A DNA stretch of 64,000 bases from CAZYVU01 sp964651435 (GTDB taxonomy: Bacteria > Desulfobacterota > Syntrophorhabdia > Syntrophorhabdales > CAYQXL01). How positions within the stretch are numbered: position 1 is the first letter of the stretch; each line of letters starts with the position of its first letter. The stretch is from positions 62,001-126,000 of the forward strand of contig CAZYVU010000001.1 of NCBI GenBank assembly GCA_964651435.1, given 5' to 3'. Shown here in pieces: positions 33,294-42,434 of the stretch. The notes under the pieces are model-generated. The model saw only the letters and a list, made by a program, of their open reading frames with translations. It was not told the origin of the DNA and searched no databases. The translations under genes were made by a program, and so were the position numbers.

Positions 33294-34583
33294 TCAAGCT
33301 TTCCCTTCCTCGATTCGTATGTGGACGCTTTCCCCCATGATGAAAGGAAGCGCGTCAATCTCGGCCTTGGCCCTCTTGAGGTCCTTTTCTACGGCCTCGT
33401 GGGTGACCATAACAACGGGTACGTAACCATTCTCCTCCCTCCCCTTCTGGATGACGGCGGAGATGCTTATGCTGTACTGCGCCAAAACGCCCGAAATCTT
33501 GGAAAGAACACCGGGCCGGTCTTGGGCCATGATCCTGATATAATACGGCGCAGATGACTCATCGCCCGAGCGGACCCTGATCCCTTCGTCCCAGGGCGGT
33601 ACGTGCACACCTCCGGCGCCTTCTTTGATGCGGCCCGCCACCTCAACGATATCGCTCACGACGGCGCTTCCCGTCGGGTCTCCGCCGGCGCCCTTACCAT
33701 AGAAGAGGTTGGGCCCTGTGCGGTCGCCCACAACATAGACGGCGTTGAAGACCCCGTTGACGCTTGCCATGGGGTGGCTAAAGGGGATCATCGTCGGCTC
33801 TACCCTGGCCTCCACCATGCCGGCCTCTTCTTTGGCCATAGCCAAGAGCTTGATGACGTATCCAAACTCTTTGGCAAAGGAGATGTCGACGCCGGAAAGC
33901 TCCGATATGCCTCTGGTGGTGATCTCTTCCATCCTGATCGGGCAGTGAAAGGACATCCGGGCCAGGATGCAAAGCTTGTGGGCTGCGTCGATCCCCTCCA
34001 CATCCAGGGTCGGGTCCTGCTCGGCGTATCCAAGCTCCTGGGCTCGGCCGAGGGCCGACGAGAAAGAAACCCCCTCCTCCGTCATTTTCGTCAGGATATA
34101 GTTGCTTGTTCCGTTGAGAATGCCCAGAATGTGACGGATCTTGTTTGCCACAAGGCCCTGCCGGGTAGCCCGGATGACGGGTATACCGCCGGCCACAGCC
34201 GCTTCAAACCCCAAATCACAGCCTTCCTTCCTCATGAGGCTGTAGATTTCGTTGCCCCTCTCTGCCAGCAGCGCCTTGTTCGCCGTGACGACGGGCTTTT
34301 TTTTCGAAGCTGCGTAGGCTATAAAGTCATAGGCGAGGCCTGTTCCGCCCATCAGCTCGACCACTACGTCGACATCGGGGTGATCGATGACCTCGTACGC
34401 GTCGGCGGTCAGCATGCCGGGCTCCGGCGCCACGGGACGCTCCCGGCCCAGGTCGATATCGGCTATCTTCACCACTTTGAGATCGATGCCCGTCCGTTGC
34501 AGGATCAACAAACGGTGGTCCCGGAGTATCTTGTACGTGCCCATGCCAACGGTGCCGAACCCTATGATGCCAACGCCGATCAT
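33294..34583 (-). CDS. hom: Homoserine dehydrogenase with ACT domain
   Basis: A 429-residue enzyme reducing aspartate semialdehyde to homoserine for threonine and methionine. The NAD(P) motif is IGVGIIGFGTVGMGTY at the N-terminus; the catalytic region has VAGGIPVIRATRQGLVANKI and the ENPTLDVEG-like block AEQDPTLDVEGIDAAHK. A C-terminal ACT domain (IRIMAQDRPGVLSKISGVL) suggests threonine feedback. The ATG at 34583 begins the Rossmann strand and lies eight bases after the aminotransferase stop. Confidence 0.95.
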   Translation of the reverse strand: MIGVGIIGFGTVGMGTYKILRDHRLLILQRTGIDLKVVKIADIDLGRERPVAPEPGMLTADAYEVIDHPDVDVVVELMGGTGLAYDFIAYAASKKKPVVTANKALLAERGNEIYSLMRKEGCDLGFEAAVAGGIPVIRATRQGLVANKIRHILGILNGTSNYILTKMTEEGVSFSSALGRAQELGYAEQDPTLDVEGIDAAHKLCILARMSFHCPIRMEEITTRGISELSGVDISFAKEFGYVIKLLAMAKEEAGMVEARVEPTMIPFSHPMASVNGVFNAVYVVGDRTGPNLFYGKGAGGDPTGSAVVSDIVEVAGRIKEGAGGVHVPPWDEGIRVRSGDESSAPYYIRIMAQDRPGVLSKISGVLAQYSISISAVIQKGREENGYVPVVMVTHEAVEKDLKRAKAEIDALPFIMGESVHIRIEEGKA

Positions 34584-34590
34584 CGTACCG

Positions 34591-35772
34591 TCACTTTTTC
34601 CGTGAGTAGAGGAGGCTTCGAATCCCCTTGACGGCCTGCCTCGTCCTGTCTTCGTTCTCCACAAGGGCGAAGCGAATATACCCTTCGCCGTATTCTCCAA
34701 AGCCTATTCCCGGTGCTGAAGCCACCTTCGCCTCCTTCAGAAGGAGCTTGGAAAACTCAAGGGAGCCCATCTGATCAAAGGGCTCAGGGATCTTTCCCCA
34801 GGCAAACATAGTGGCCGGAGGCCGCTTGATCTCCCAGCCGTAGCGGGTCAGCCCGTCGCATAGGACGTTTCTCCGCCTCCGATACTTTTCCACGATATCG
34901 ATGACGTCGTCGTCCCCTTCGTTGAGGGCGATAATCGATGCGATCTGAATGGGCTGAAAGACGCCGTAGTCAAAATAGCTCTTGATCTTGCTCAGCGCGG
35001 CAATCATCTTGCTGTTGCCCACGCAGAATCCGACGCGCCATCCGGGCATGCTGTAACTCTTTGAAAGCGAAAAGAACTCCACACCCACATCTTTGGCACC
35101 GGGCACCTGCAGAAAGCTGGGTGCCTTGTATCCGTCAAAAACAAGGTCGGCATATGCCAAATCGTGAATAATCATGAGGTCGTGTTCCTTGGCAAAATCG
35201 ACGATCCGTTTGAAGAATTCGATGTCAATGACCTCAGTGGTGGGGTTATTGGGAAAGCTGAAGATGAGCATTTTGGGTTGCGGCCACGTGGTCTTTGCCG
35301 CAATGTTGAGGCGGTCGAAAAACTCCTCCTTCGGGAGAAGCGGTATCGTCCTCAGGTCGCCCCCGGCGATGACCACCGAATAGGTGTGGATCGGATAGGT
35401 GGGGTCGGGCACAAAAACCACCTCGCCCCGGCCGATCGTCGCCAGCACCAGATGGCCTATGCCTTCCTTGACCCCCATGGTGACGACGGCCTCCGTCTCG
35501 GGGTCTATATCAACATCGTACCGCCTCTTGTACCAATTGGCAATGGCGACGCGGAGCTTAAAGATGCCCCTGGTGACCGAATACCGGTGGTTACGTCCGT
35601 TGCGTGCAGCCTCGACAAGCTTGGTAACGATATGCCTCGGCGTGGGTATGTCGGGGTTTCCCATGCCGAGATCGATAATGTCTTCGCCCCTGTGCCTCGC
35701 CTCTATCAGGAGGTCTCTGACAATGCCGAAGGCGTACGGCGGCAGCCGCGAGATACGGTAAAATTCATCCAT
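34591..35772 (-). CDS. alaC: Class I aminotransferase, AlaC-like
   Basis: A 393-residue PLP aminotransferase close to AlaC (glutamate-pyruvate transaminase). The PLP lysine is in FFSLSKSYSMPGWRVGFCVGN; IIDLGMGNPDIPTP and the FSFPNNPTTEVID cofactor segment also fit. It converts pyruvate to alanine or an aspartate-family keto acid. It is immediately upstream of hom, an arrangement I recall from Geobacter-type genomes. Confidence 0.88.
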   Translation of the reverse strand: MDEFYRISRLPPYAFGIVRDLLIEARHRGEDIIDLGMGNPDIPTPRHIVTKLVEAARNGRNHRYSVTRGIFKLRVAIANWYKRRYDVDIDPETEAVVTMGVKEGIGHLVLATIGRGEVVFVPDPTYPIHTYSVVIAGGDLRTIPLLPKEEFFDRLNIAAKTTWPQPKMLIFSFPNNPTTEVIDIEFFKRIVDFAKEHDLMIIHDLAYADLVFDGYKAPSFLQVPGAKDVGVEFFSLSKSYSMPGWRVGFCVGNSKMIAALSKIKSYFDYGVFQPIQIASIIALNEGDDDVIDIVEKYRRRRNVLCDGLTRYGWEIKRPPATMFAWGKIPEPFDQMGSLEFSKLLLKEAKVASAPGIGFGEYGEGYIRFALVENEDRTRQAVKGIRSLLYSRKK

Positions 35773-35810
35773 GGCATGAAGTTACCACATTGACGGGGGA
35801 CAATCAATAT

Positions 35811-35836
35811 GGAAGGGGGGCGAGGCCCCGCCTTCC
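35811..35836 (-). terminator. Possible hairpin terminator after the adenosine-specific kinase gene
   Basis: GGAAGG pairs with CCTTCC, continued by GGGG with CCCC across a one-base bulge and a five-base loop. It begins two bases after the stop at 35838. No T-run follows, so strength is uncertain. Confidence 0.4.
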
Positions 35837-35837
35837 G

Positions 35838-36320
35838 TTAGAGTTTGTACCCGAACCTTCTCAGGAGCTCCCTTCGGGCCTTCTTGTCCTCTTCCCCCTC
35901 TATGCCTTTCGGGGGTGAGCCGTCGATAACGCCCATGATCCCGCGGCCCTGGTCCGTTTCGGCAACGACAACGGTGAGGGGGTTTGCCGTGGCGCAAATG
36001 ACGTGACAGACCTCCTGGCAAGACTTGACGGCATTGAGAACGTTGATGGGGAATCCCTCCTTAAGAAAGATGACAAACGTGTGGCCGCACGACAGGGCGA
36101 AGGACGTGTCGGCAGCCAGTTTGACGAGCGCCTCGTCGTTGCCCTCGCAACGGACAAGGCATGGCCCGCTGGCCTCCGAAAAGGCGATGCCGAACTTCAG
36201 GTGCGGCGATGAGCCTATGAGCATTTCATACATGTCTTCCGCCGTCTTCACGAAGTGTGACTGCCCGACCACGATGTTGAGGCCTTCGGGTACCACAATC
36301 GAAAGGGTCTTCAGTTCCAT
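35838..36320 (-). CDS. Adenosine-specific kinase family protein (DUF355)
   Basis: A 160-residue protein of the family defined by an archaeal protein reported to bind adenosine. Segments typical of the family are NIVVGQSHFVKTAEDMYEM, GIAFSEASGPCLVRCEGND, CATANPLTVVVAETDQGRGI and VIDGSPPKGIE. Its biological role is not established. GGAGGAGG sits just before the ATG. It lies between pflX and alaC in the same direction, with a hairpin after it. Confidence 0.85.
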   Translation of the reverse strand: MELKTLSIVVPEGLNIVVGQSHFVKTAEDMYEMLIGSSPHLKFGIAFSEASGPCLVRCEGNDEALVKLAADTSFALSCGHTFVIFLKEGFPINVLNAVKSCQEVCHVICATANPLTVVVAETDQGRGIMGVIDGSPPKGIEGEEDKKARRELLRRFGYKL

Positions 36321-36367
36321 CTTTTCCTCCTCCTGTTGTCTTTTGCTTGCCGCCGCCCTATGCCCCC

Positions 36368-37315
36368 CTATGGTGCAAAGGGCTCGGTCTTATCAAAATC
36401 GGGCAAAAACGACGGGGCGCTCTCAAGCGCCTGAACATACACGTTTTCAAACCCCCGGTCAACGAGATAATCAACGAGGGTATCGTATTCGCTCTGCCGA
36501 AGCCGCCTTCCCAAAAGGGGGTACTGTCCCGCTCGATGGACGGGGCAGTACTGGGACATAAGGCTCACGAAGGTCTCTGTGCCCAGCTCCTCGCCTATCC
36601 AGTCCACAATGCGGCGAAAGCCGCCGAGACCGCCCGGCAGCACGAGGTGGCGGATCATAAGCCCCTGCTTCGCGATCCCCCCTTCGATTCTCAGGTGCCC
36701 GGTCTGCCGAAACATTTCCTTGATGGCCGCCGCTGCACAGTCGGCGTAGCTCTTCTCCGCTGGCACGCCGGAGAGCCGCAACGCGACACCTGCCGACCAA
36801 TACTTGAAATCAGGCAGGTAGATGTCGATGAGGCCCTCGAGCATCGCCAAGGCTTCAACGGCATCATAACCATTACTGTTGTACACAAACGGGATACCGA
36901 TGCCCCCCTGTTTTGCCCTCGCCACAGCCTCGGAGATCAGGGGAATATAGGGCGTGGGGCTTACAAGGTTGATGTTGTGACACCCCAGCGAGGCAAGGCG
37001 GAAGAAGATGTCGGCGAGCTCGCCTGCCGGGACGGCCCGGCCCTTTGTGGAATGGCTTATCTGATAATTCTGGCAAAAGAGACAGCGAAGGTTGCAGGAA
37101 GAGAAGAAGATGTTTCCCGAGCCGCACTCTCCTGAGATCGGCGGCTCCTCGCCCAAGTGGGGGCCCCAGTGGGCCACGAGCAGCTCCGCCGCCACCCCGC
37201 AGTATCCTGTTCGGCCCGCCAGTCGATCAACACCGCACCCTCTAGGGCAAAGCCGGCATTCGGCAAGAAGGGAGATCGGATCTTTCACGCCCCCTCGATC
37301 ATCGCGATTGCCCAT
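36368..37315 (-). CDS. PflX-type radical SAM protein
   Basis: A 315-residue radical SAM enzyme related to pyruvate formate-lyase activating proteins. The cluster motif is CNLRCLFCQNYQ at about 74-85 (CxxxCxxC), preceded by an extra cysteine cluster CRLCPRGCGVDR at about 20-31 and ending near CGVAAE, which could bind a second cluster or zinc. GNIFFSSCNLRC and PGGLGGF match COG1313 proteins of unknown substrate. AAGGAG lies before the ATG. Confidence 0.85.
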   Translation of the reverse strand: MGNRDDRGGVKDPISLLAECRLCPRGCGVDRLAGRTGYCGVAAELLVAHWGPHLGEEPPISGECGSGNIFFSSCNLRCLFCQNYQISHSTKGRAVPAGELADIFFRLASLGCHNINLVSPTPYIPLISEAVARAKQGGIGIPFVYNSNGYDAVEALAMLEGLIDIYLPDFKYWSAGVALRLSGVPAEKSYADCAAAAIKEMFRQTGHLRIEGGIAKQGLMIRHLVLPGGLGGFRRIVDWIGEELGTETFVSLMSQYCPVHRAGQYPLLGRRLRQSEYDTLVDYLVDRGFENVYVQALESAPSFLPDFDKTEPFAP

Positions 37316-37337
37316 GGCTCCTTCTTGTTCGGGCCCC

Positions 37338-39017
37338 CTATTCCTCTCCTACCGACGCGGGCAGGACGTCCTTCACGTTGAGGTGAATGAACCGTTCGCC
37401 CAACTCCTCGCGAATGACGGGGGCGACGACGAGAAGGAAGGGGGGGCCCTCGGGCATGGACAGAGAGCCGGAACAGCTTCCGTACCACGTTCGGTTCCTG
37501 CTGTCCGACGCCTTGATGAAGCGGTTGTTCAAAGAAACGTTGGCGGCCGGCAGAAGGAAATGCGGCCTGGGGTTTCCCATGCCGAAGGGAGACATGAGCC
37601 GTAGAAGGTCCACAACGTCCCCCGTGAGCTGATCGAAGTCGGCGGCAACATCGAAAACGGCCTGTCGGGAAACCTCTTCCCTGCTTGCTCCGGCTACCGC
37701 CCTCTCAAAGGCCTCGGAGAACCTTGGGAGGTTTTCTTCGTTGGTAATGGTAATTCCGCAGGCGTGTTTGTGTCCGCCAAACCTTTCCAGAAGCGGCGAA
37801 AGCCCCGATATGGCTGCGTGAAGGTCGATGCTGCCTCCGCCCCGACCCGATCCCTTCCAGACCCCGTTCACCTCCGTTATGATGACGGCCGGCTTTCCGT
37901 AAATCTCCACAAGCCGCTGTGCAACGATGCCGATGACGCCGATGTGCCACCTTTCGCTATAGAGAACGATGGAGTGCTCGTGCTTCCCGTTTTCCCCCTC
38001 GACAAGGGCCACCGTTTCGGACAGGATCTGTTCTTCAATCCGCTGCCTCGACCGGTTTGCCTCCTGGAGTCGTCCCAAATAGTGCTGCGATTCTCCGGGG
38101 TCCTGCGAGAGCAGAAAGTGAAGCGACGTGACGGGTTCACCCATTCTGCCGGCTGCGTTGATCCGTGGGACGATAACAAAATTGACGGCCTGTTCATCGA
38201 CGCCCCTTTGCCGCGATAGGAGGTTCTGCCTCAAGAAGGTCTTTAGCCACGCCCTCGGGTGCCGGTTCATCATCTCCAGACCGAAGCGGACCAAAACTCT
38301 GTTGTCGCCGCGGAGGGGCACCATATCACCCATCGTGCCGAGGGCCACAATGTCGAGCTCTTTTTTAAGGTTGATGGGCTCCCTCATGCGGCCCCTTGCG
38401 TGAAGGAACCTGCGCAGAGCAAGGAGGAAGAAGAATGTGACGCCACAGGCCGCAAGGTCTCTTGTGGGGAAAACCGAGTCCTTCCGCTTCGTGTTGATGA
38501 CCGCCCGGGCCGGCGGCAGCGTCGGGCCCACCTCGTGATGATCGACGATGATGACGTCCATTCCTGCATCCAGGGCCAGCTTAACCTCTGCCACGTTTGT
38601 GGAGGCACAGTCAAGACACACAAGCAGGTCTGCCCCCTCGCCTCTGACCTTCTCCAGCCCTGCCCTGTTGAGCCCGTAACCCTCTTCCCTCGTTGGAATG
38701 TAGATGGCCGGCTTCAGGCCGAGGTGGCCCAGAAACCCGGCAAGGAGCGCCACCGAGGATATTCCGTCGGCGTCGTAATCGCCGTAGAGGCAGATCTTTT
38801 CCTTGTTCTCGATTGCTTCGGCGAGCCTGAGGACGCCCTTTTCGCAATCGGGAAGGAGCCCCGGATCGGAGAGGTCGGCGAGCTTGGGGTACAGATAGGT
38901 CTCGGCATCCTGCACCGTTTCGATGCCGCGGGCCACCAAGATACGGGCAAAGAGATCGGGGAGCCCCAATCCCGCCGCGATGGTCCGGGCCATTTCGTCC
39001 CGGTCTTTCCCGGTCAT
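37338..39017 (-). CDS. recJ: Single-stranded-DNA exonuclease RecJ
   Basis: A 559-residue 5'-3' exonuclease of the DHH phosphoesterase family. The catalytic motifs are CLYGDYDADGISS near 76-88, VCLDCAST, VIIVDHHEVGPTLP and a DHHA1 domain containing SGRGGGSIDLH and GGHKHACG. It acts in recombination and mismatch repair. It precedes pflX by 22 bases. Full family length, so it is not truncated. Confidence 0.95.
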   Translation of the reverse strand: MTGKDRDEMARTIAAGLGLPDLFARILVARGIETVQDAETYLYPKLADLSDPGLLPDCEKGVLRLAEAIENKEKICLYGDYDADGISSVALLAGFLGHLGLKPAIYIPTREEGYGLNRAGLEKVRGEGADLLVCLDCASTNVAEVKLALDAGMDVIIVDHHEVGPTLPPARAVINTKRKDSVFPTRDLAACGVTFFFLLALRRFLHARGRMREPINLKKELDIVALGTMGDMVPLRGDNRVLVRFGLEMMNRHPRAWLKTFLRQNLLSRQRGVDEQAVNFVIVPRINAAGRMGEPVTSLHFLLSQDPGESQHYLGRLQEANRSRQRIEEQILSETVALVEGENGKHEHSIVLYSERWHIGVIGIVAQRLVEIYGKPAVIITEVNGVWKGSGRGGGSIDLHAAISGLSPLLERFGGHKHACGITITNEENLPRFSEAFERAVAGASREEVSRQAVFDVAADFDQLTGDVVDLLRLMSPFGMGNPRPHFLLPAANVSLNNRFIKASDSRNRTWYGSCSGSLSMPEGPPFLLVVAPVIREELGERFIHLNVKDVLPASVGEE

Positions 39018-39053
39018 CGACCCACCGTTGGGGCCTTCATTGCGCAGGTATGG

Positions 39054-39956
39054 TCAGCCATCCGTTCCCGCCGGCACGCGCTCGGCCCCCCAAAGCCGCC
39101 CGGCCCCGCTGTAATTCGTCAAGCCTTCTACAATCTTAGGAATGGCAAAAGGATCGATAAAGGTAGCCGTTCCCACCTGAACGGCCCGGGCGCCGGCCAC
39201 GATAAAGGCTGCCGCATCCGTGGCATTCATGATGCCCCCCGCGCCGAGGACGGGCACAGAAACGCGGGCGCAGACCTCATGGACGGCCCTCAGCGCCACC
39301 GGCCTCAGGATCGGCCCCGAAAGCCCGCCCTTGAAAGCCACAAGGCCCTTTGCCACATCGACCGCAGCGGCCGGCATGGTGTTCATAACCGTCAGGCCGT
39401 CTGCCCCGGCGTCACAGGCTGCAGCGGCGATGTCGGCGATGCTCTTGACCTCCGGGGTCAGTTTGGGCACGACAGGTATTCCCGTCTCCGCCTTGACCCT
39501 CTTCACAAGCCGGAAAACGGTATCCGGGTCCTTCCCGAAGCTTATGCCGCCCTTCTCTATGTTGGGGCAGGAGAGGTTCATCTCCAGGGCGAAAATAAGG
39601 TTGTGCGGCTTGATGGCCCGGGCGCACAGAACGTACTCGTCCTCTGTAAACCCGAAGAAATTGACTACGATGGGAGTCCTTTTCTCTTCGAAAAAAGGAA
39701 GGTAATCGCGAAAAAACCTGTCTATTCCCACGTTCTGGAGGCCGATGCTGTTGATGAGCCCGTGCCTCTCCTCCCACACCCTGGGGGTGGGGTTTCCGTG
39801 GTGCGGTTTCAGCGAAAGACCTTTCGTCACGTAGGCGCCAAGCCTCTCTATGCCCCAGAGAGGCTCGATCTCCCTCCCGTATCCGAGGGTGCCCGAGGCG
39901 TTCATGACGGGGTTCTTCAGCTCCTTTCCGAAAAGCGTCAGAGTGAGAGCTGCCAT
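39054..39956 (-). CDS. pyrD: Dihydroorotate dehydrogenase B, catalytic subunit
   Basis: A 300-residue FMN subunit oxidising dihydroorotate to orotate with NAD through PyrK. The FMN and active-site segments are NPVMNASGTLGYG, LEMNLSCPNIEKGG with the catalytic cysteine region, VPKLTPEVKSI, and GAGGIMNATDAAAFIVAGA. It starts with a weak site inside pyrK, overlapping it by 19 bases, which fits complex formation in fixed ratio. Confidence 0.95.
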   Translation of the reverse strand: MAALTLTLFGKELKNPVMNASGTLGYGREIEPLWGIERLGAYVTKGLSLKPHHGNPTPRVWEERHGLINSIGLQNVGIDRFFRDYLPFFEEKRTPIVVNFFGFTEDEYVLCARAIKPHNLIFALEMNLSCPNIEKGGISFGKDPDTVFRLVKRVKAETGIPVVPKLTPEVKSIADIAAAACDAGADGLTVMNTMPAAAVDVAKGLVAFKGGLSGPILRPVALRAVHEVCARVSVPVLGAGGIMNATDAAAFIVAGARAVQVGTATFIDPFAIPKIVEGLTNYSGAGRLWGAERVPAGTDG

Positions 39957-40696
39957 AGGTCGAAAACGGGCCCCTCCTTACATACCCTTCTGTATGGGTT
40001 TTCTTCGTCTTCAACGCGCACGACACAGCCAAAGCAGAGCCCGAGGCCGCAGGCCATCCTCTCTTCGACGGCCACCTGGCACGGAAGGGGCCGCCCTTCC
40101 AGGAGCCCCTTAAGGCTCTTAAGCATGCCCTGCGGCCCGCAGGCGAAGATGACAGGGTCCAGCGCCCGAAGCTTTTCCAGGTGCGTCGCCAGCAAGTCTA
40201 CGACCGTACCGTGAAAGCCGAGGGATCCGTCAACCGTCGCCACCAGGCTGTTGCCGCCTTTGAGGCCGGCCAAGAGCCCTGCCTCGGAGGCGGTTGTGCA
40301 TCCGTACATGACCTTTAACGGACCTCTGTGGCCCTCTGCCAGGAGCCGCACTCCCGCTATTCCTATGCCGCCTGCAACGACTACGGCGGCCCGGTCCCTA
40401 TCGACGGTAAACCCGTTTCCCAGAGGCCCCAGCACCATAAGGGGATCGCCGGATTGCATGGTCGCCAGGAAGCGGCTGCCATCACCGACCACCTTGTACA
40501 TAATGGTGATGACCTCATCTTGAATGCCGCAGATGCTGAAGGGCCGTCGAAGAAAGATCTCTGCGCCGGGCATCCGCACCATAACGAACTGGCCCGGAAG
40601 AACGGGCCCGATGGGCCTTGCCAGCTCCAGGGTCACAACAAAATGGCCCTGTCCAAGTGCGTTGTTGCTGACGATAATTCCTTGAACGTCATCCAT
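39938..40696 (-). CDS. pyrK: Dihydroorotate dehydrogenase B, electron-transfer subunit
   Basis: A 252-residue FAD/[2Fe-2S] protein passing electrons from PyrD to NAD. The FAD-binding region has FLRRPFSICG, the NAD region VVAGGIGIAGVRLLAEG, and the [2Fe-2S] ligands are CGLGLCFGC plus a distant Cys in YRRVCKEGP. The ATG at 40696 begins the family N-terminus; longer frames add unrelated residues. It overlaps rimI upstream by eight bases. Confidence 0.93.
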   Translation of the reverse strand: MDDVQGIIVSNNALGQGHFVVTLELARPIGPVLPGQFVMVRMPGAEIFLRRPFSICGIQDEVITIMYKVVGDGSRFLATMQSGDPLMVLGPLGNGFTVDRDRAAVVVAGGIGIAGVRLLAEGHRGPLKVMYGCTTASEAGLLAGLKGGNSLVATVDGSLGFHGTVVDLLATHLEKLRALDPVIFACGPQGMLKSLKGLLEGRPLPCQVAVEERMACGLGLCFGCVVRVEDEENPYRRVCKEGPVFDLWQLSL

Positions 40697-41195
40697 GAGA
40701 AACAGCCCTCTTCTCTTCCACTTTACCGACCGCCGGGCCGGCACCTGCCGAGCCTACGGCGAGCTGCATCACAAGCGCATCCTCGTTGCTTTCACTGTAA
40801 TACCTTTTTCGCCTCCCGACAGCTTTGAATCCGAAAGACCGGTAGAGCGAAATGGCCGGCACGTTGGATTCCCTCACCTCAAGGAAGTAGTCCTTCACGC
40901 CTGCGGCATTGCACCTGTCAATGACAAAGGCCATAAGGACCCGGGCCAGCCCCTGCCGCCTCCAGCGCCGGTCGACGGCCACATTCATCACGTGGGCTTC
41001 GTCAGCCACCGCGTAAAGGACTATGTAGGCCGCCACGACACCTTCTCTCTCGAAAACAAAGGCCCTGGTAATTGAAGAATCGAGTGCCTCCTCGAAAAAG
41101 GTGCGCTTCCACGGCTGCGGAAAGGACTCCGTTTCTATGAGCAGGACACGGTCCACGTCGGACCTATTCATCTCCCTGGGCGTATCATGCTCCAT
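40689..41195 (-). CDS. rimI: N-acetyltransferase, RimI-like
   Basis: A 168-residue GNAT acetyltransferase of the type that acetylates the N-terminus of ribosomal protein S18. The acetyl-CoA loop is VDRRWRRQGLARVLM; LEVRESNVPAISLYRSFGFKAVGRRKRYY is the RimI-type tail. The ATG at 41195 is chosen over a long upstream frame that merely shadows mobA; a second ATG at 41171 is also possible. It overlaps mobA by 11 bases. Confidence 0.87.
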   Translation of the reverse strand: MEHDTPREMNRSDVDRVLLIETESFPQPWKRTFFEEALDSSITRAFVFEREGVVAAYIVLYAVADEAHVMNVAVDRRWRRQGLARVLMAFVIDRCNAAGVKDYFLEVRESNVPAISLYRSFGFKAVGRRKRYYSESNEDALVMQLAVGSAGAGPAVGKVEEKRAVSHG

Positions 41196-41766
41196 GACGG
41201 GCAAAACGATCGAGATCCCCCCGGTTGTTGATGTTGGTAAAGACCGAAAGGCCCCTGTTCCGGAAGCTCGGGTCGGGCGCCAACTCTTTGACCTTGACAT
41301 AGGCAAAGAGGTCCATGATGCGAAACCGGCCATGTTCCAAGAGGTAGAGCGCCGGCGCAAGACAGGCTCTGCCGTACATGGCGTGCAGGGGCTCCAGGCC
41401 CTCGGGCGTCCTGGGAATAATCACGTCCTCGCCCCCTGCCTTATTTACGATGCAGAGGAGCCCTTCTTCGCGAATGTAGGGCATATCGCAGCCGAGGACG
41501 AAGACATATTCCGTACCGGCAAACATGAGGGCGGACGCAATACCCACGAGCGGGCTGGGGAAGGGCAGGCAGTCGCCGACGAGAGGCACGTCCATTCCGT
41601 CGAAGCGCCTGTGCTGACTCGACACAATGAAGACTTTCTCAAAAACCCTTCGTGCCGTCTCATAGACCCTCTCGGTCAGCATGGCCCCATCGAAAAGAAG
41701 GGTGGCCTTGTCCTGCCCCATCCTCGTACTTCTGCCGCCGGCGAGTATGGCACACGACACCTTCAC
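41185..41766 (-). CDS. mobA: Molybdenum cofactor guanylyltransferase
   Basis: A 193-residue nucleotidyltransferase that attaches GMP to molybdopterin. The N-terminal signature AILAGGRSTRMGQDKATLLFDG and the metal aspartate segment VFVLGCDMPYI are clear. It lies directly beside the TRAP/molybdenum hydroxylase region, though xanthine-oxidase-type hydroxylases generally use the cytosine dinucleotide form, so it may instead serve other molybdoenzymes. Confidence 0.9.
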   Translation of the reverse strand: MKVSCAILAGGRSTRMGQDKATLLFDGAMLTERVYETARRVFEKVFIVSSQHRRFDGMDVPLVGDCLPFPSPLVGIASALMFAGTEYVFVLGCDMPYIREEGLLCIVNKAGGEDVIIPRTPEGLEPLHAMYGRACLAPALYLLEHGRFRIMDLFAYVKVKELAPDPSFRNRGLSVFTNINNRGDLDRFARHGA

Positions 41767-41845
41767 TGTACTTCTTTCTTACCACCTTTTTCGGACCGAG
41801 TAAAGGCGAGGACCCTGGGGGAAGGGCGCACAGTGCACTTTTCCC

Positions 41846-41877
41846 TTGACAACAGCCAGTTATCATGAAAATATAAT
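41846..41877 (+). promoter_or_regulatory. Possible dctQM promoter
   Basis: TTGACA (41846-41851) and TATAAT (41872-41877) are both consensus but 20 bases apart, wider than ideal. Longer-than-normal spacing often means activator dependence. It is about 75 bases upstream of the dctQ ATG. Confidence 0.4.
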
Positions 41878-41951
41878 GCGTTAACCGCGCTCCATATTTC
41901 TGGCTTCAGTCAGGTCTTATCGTGGAAAGAGAACGTCTTTGAGGAGGACCT

Positions 41952-42434
41952 ATGAAGGGCTACCTTATGTTAGTTGAAAAACTGAGCACGTACATGAGCG
42001 TTATCGGTGGCTGCGCGCTCACCTTCATTATGTTGCTCACCGTGGCCGACGTGACCCTGCGTCTCTTTGGCCACCCCATCGTCGGCACCTTCGAACTCGT
42101 GAGCTTCGGAGGGGCCGTTGCCATCGGCTTTGCAATTCCCATCACCTCCTGGGTTCGGGGCCACATTTATGTGGACTTCTTTGTAGCAAAGTTTCCGCCG
42201 GGCCTCAAGAACACATTCAACTTAGTGACCCGGCTTATGGGCATAGTCATCTTTGTTCTCATCGGGTGGCAACTGCTGATTCTCGCGGGAGACTTCTACA
42301 AGTCCGGCGAGGTCTCCCTTACGAGGCACATCCCCTTCTATCCTATTACCTACGGTATGGGGTTTTGCGCCTTTCTTCAGTGCCTTGTGCTTATCGGTGA
42401 CATCATCAAAATTTTTGGAGGCGATTATGAGTGA
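41952..42434 (+). CDS. dctQ: TRAP transporter small membrane subunit (DctQ)
   Basis: A 160-residue four-helix membrane protein of the tripartite TRAP transporter. The DctQ pattern VADVTLRLFGHPIVGTFELVSF is clear near residues 30-51. It joins DctM to form the Na+-driven permease served by the periplasmic protein encoded 5 kb downstream. GAGGAGGA precedes the ATG. Its 3' end overlaps dctM by eight bases. The substrate class (dicarboxylate, aromatic acid, other) is not evident from this subunit. Confidence 0.92.
   Translation: MKGYLMLVEKLSTYMSVIGGCALTFIMLLTVADVTLRLFGHPIVGTFELVSFGGAVAIGFAIPITSWVRGHIYVDFFVAKFPPGLKNTFNLVTRLMGIVIFVLIGWQLLILAGDFYKSGEVSLTRHIPFYPITYGMGFCAFLQCLVLIGDIIKIFGGDYE

Noticed and set aside
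38259..40214. A 651-codon plus-strand frame
   Set aside because: It runs antisense to recJ, pyrD and pyrK, lacks any family feature and is a GC-rich shadow.
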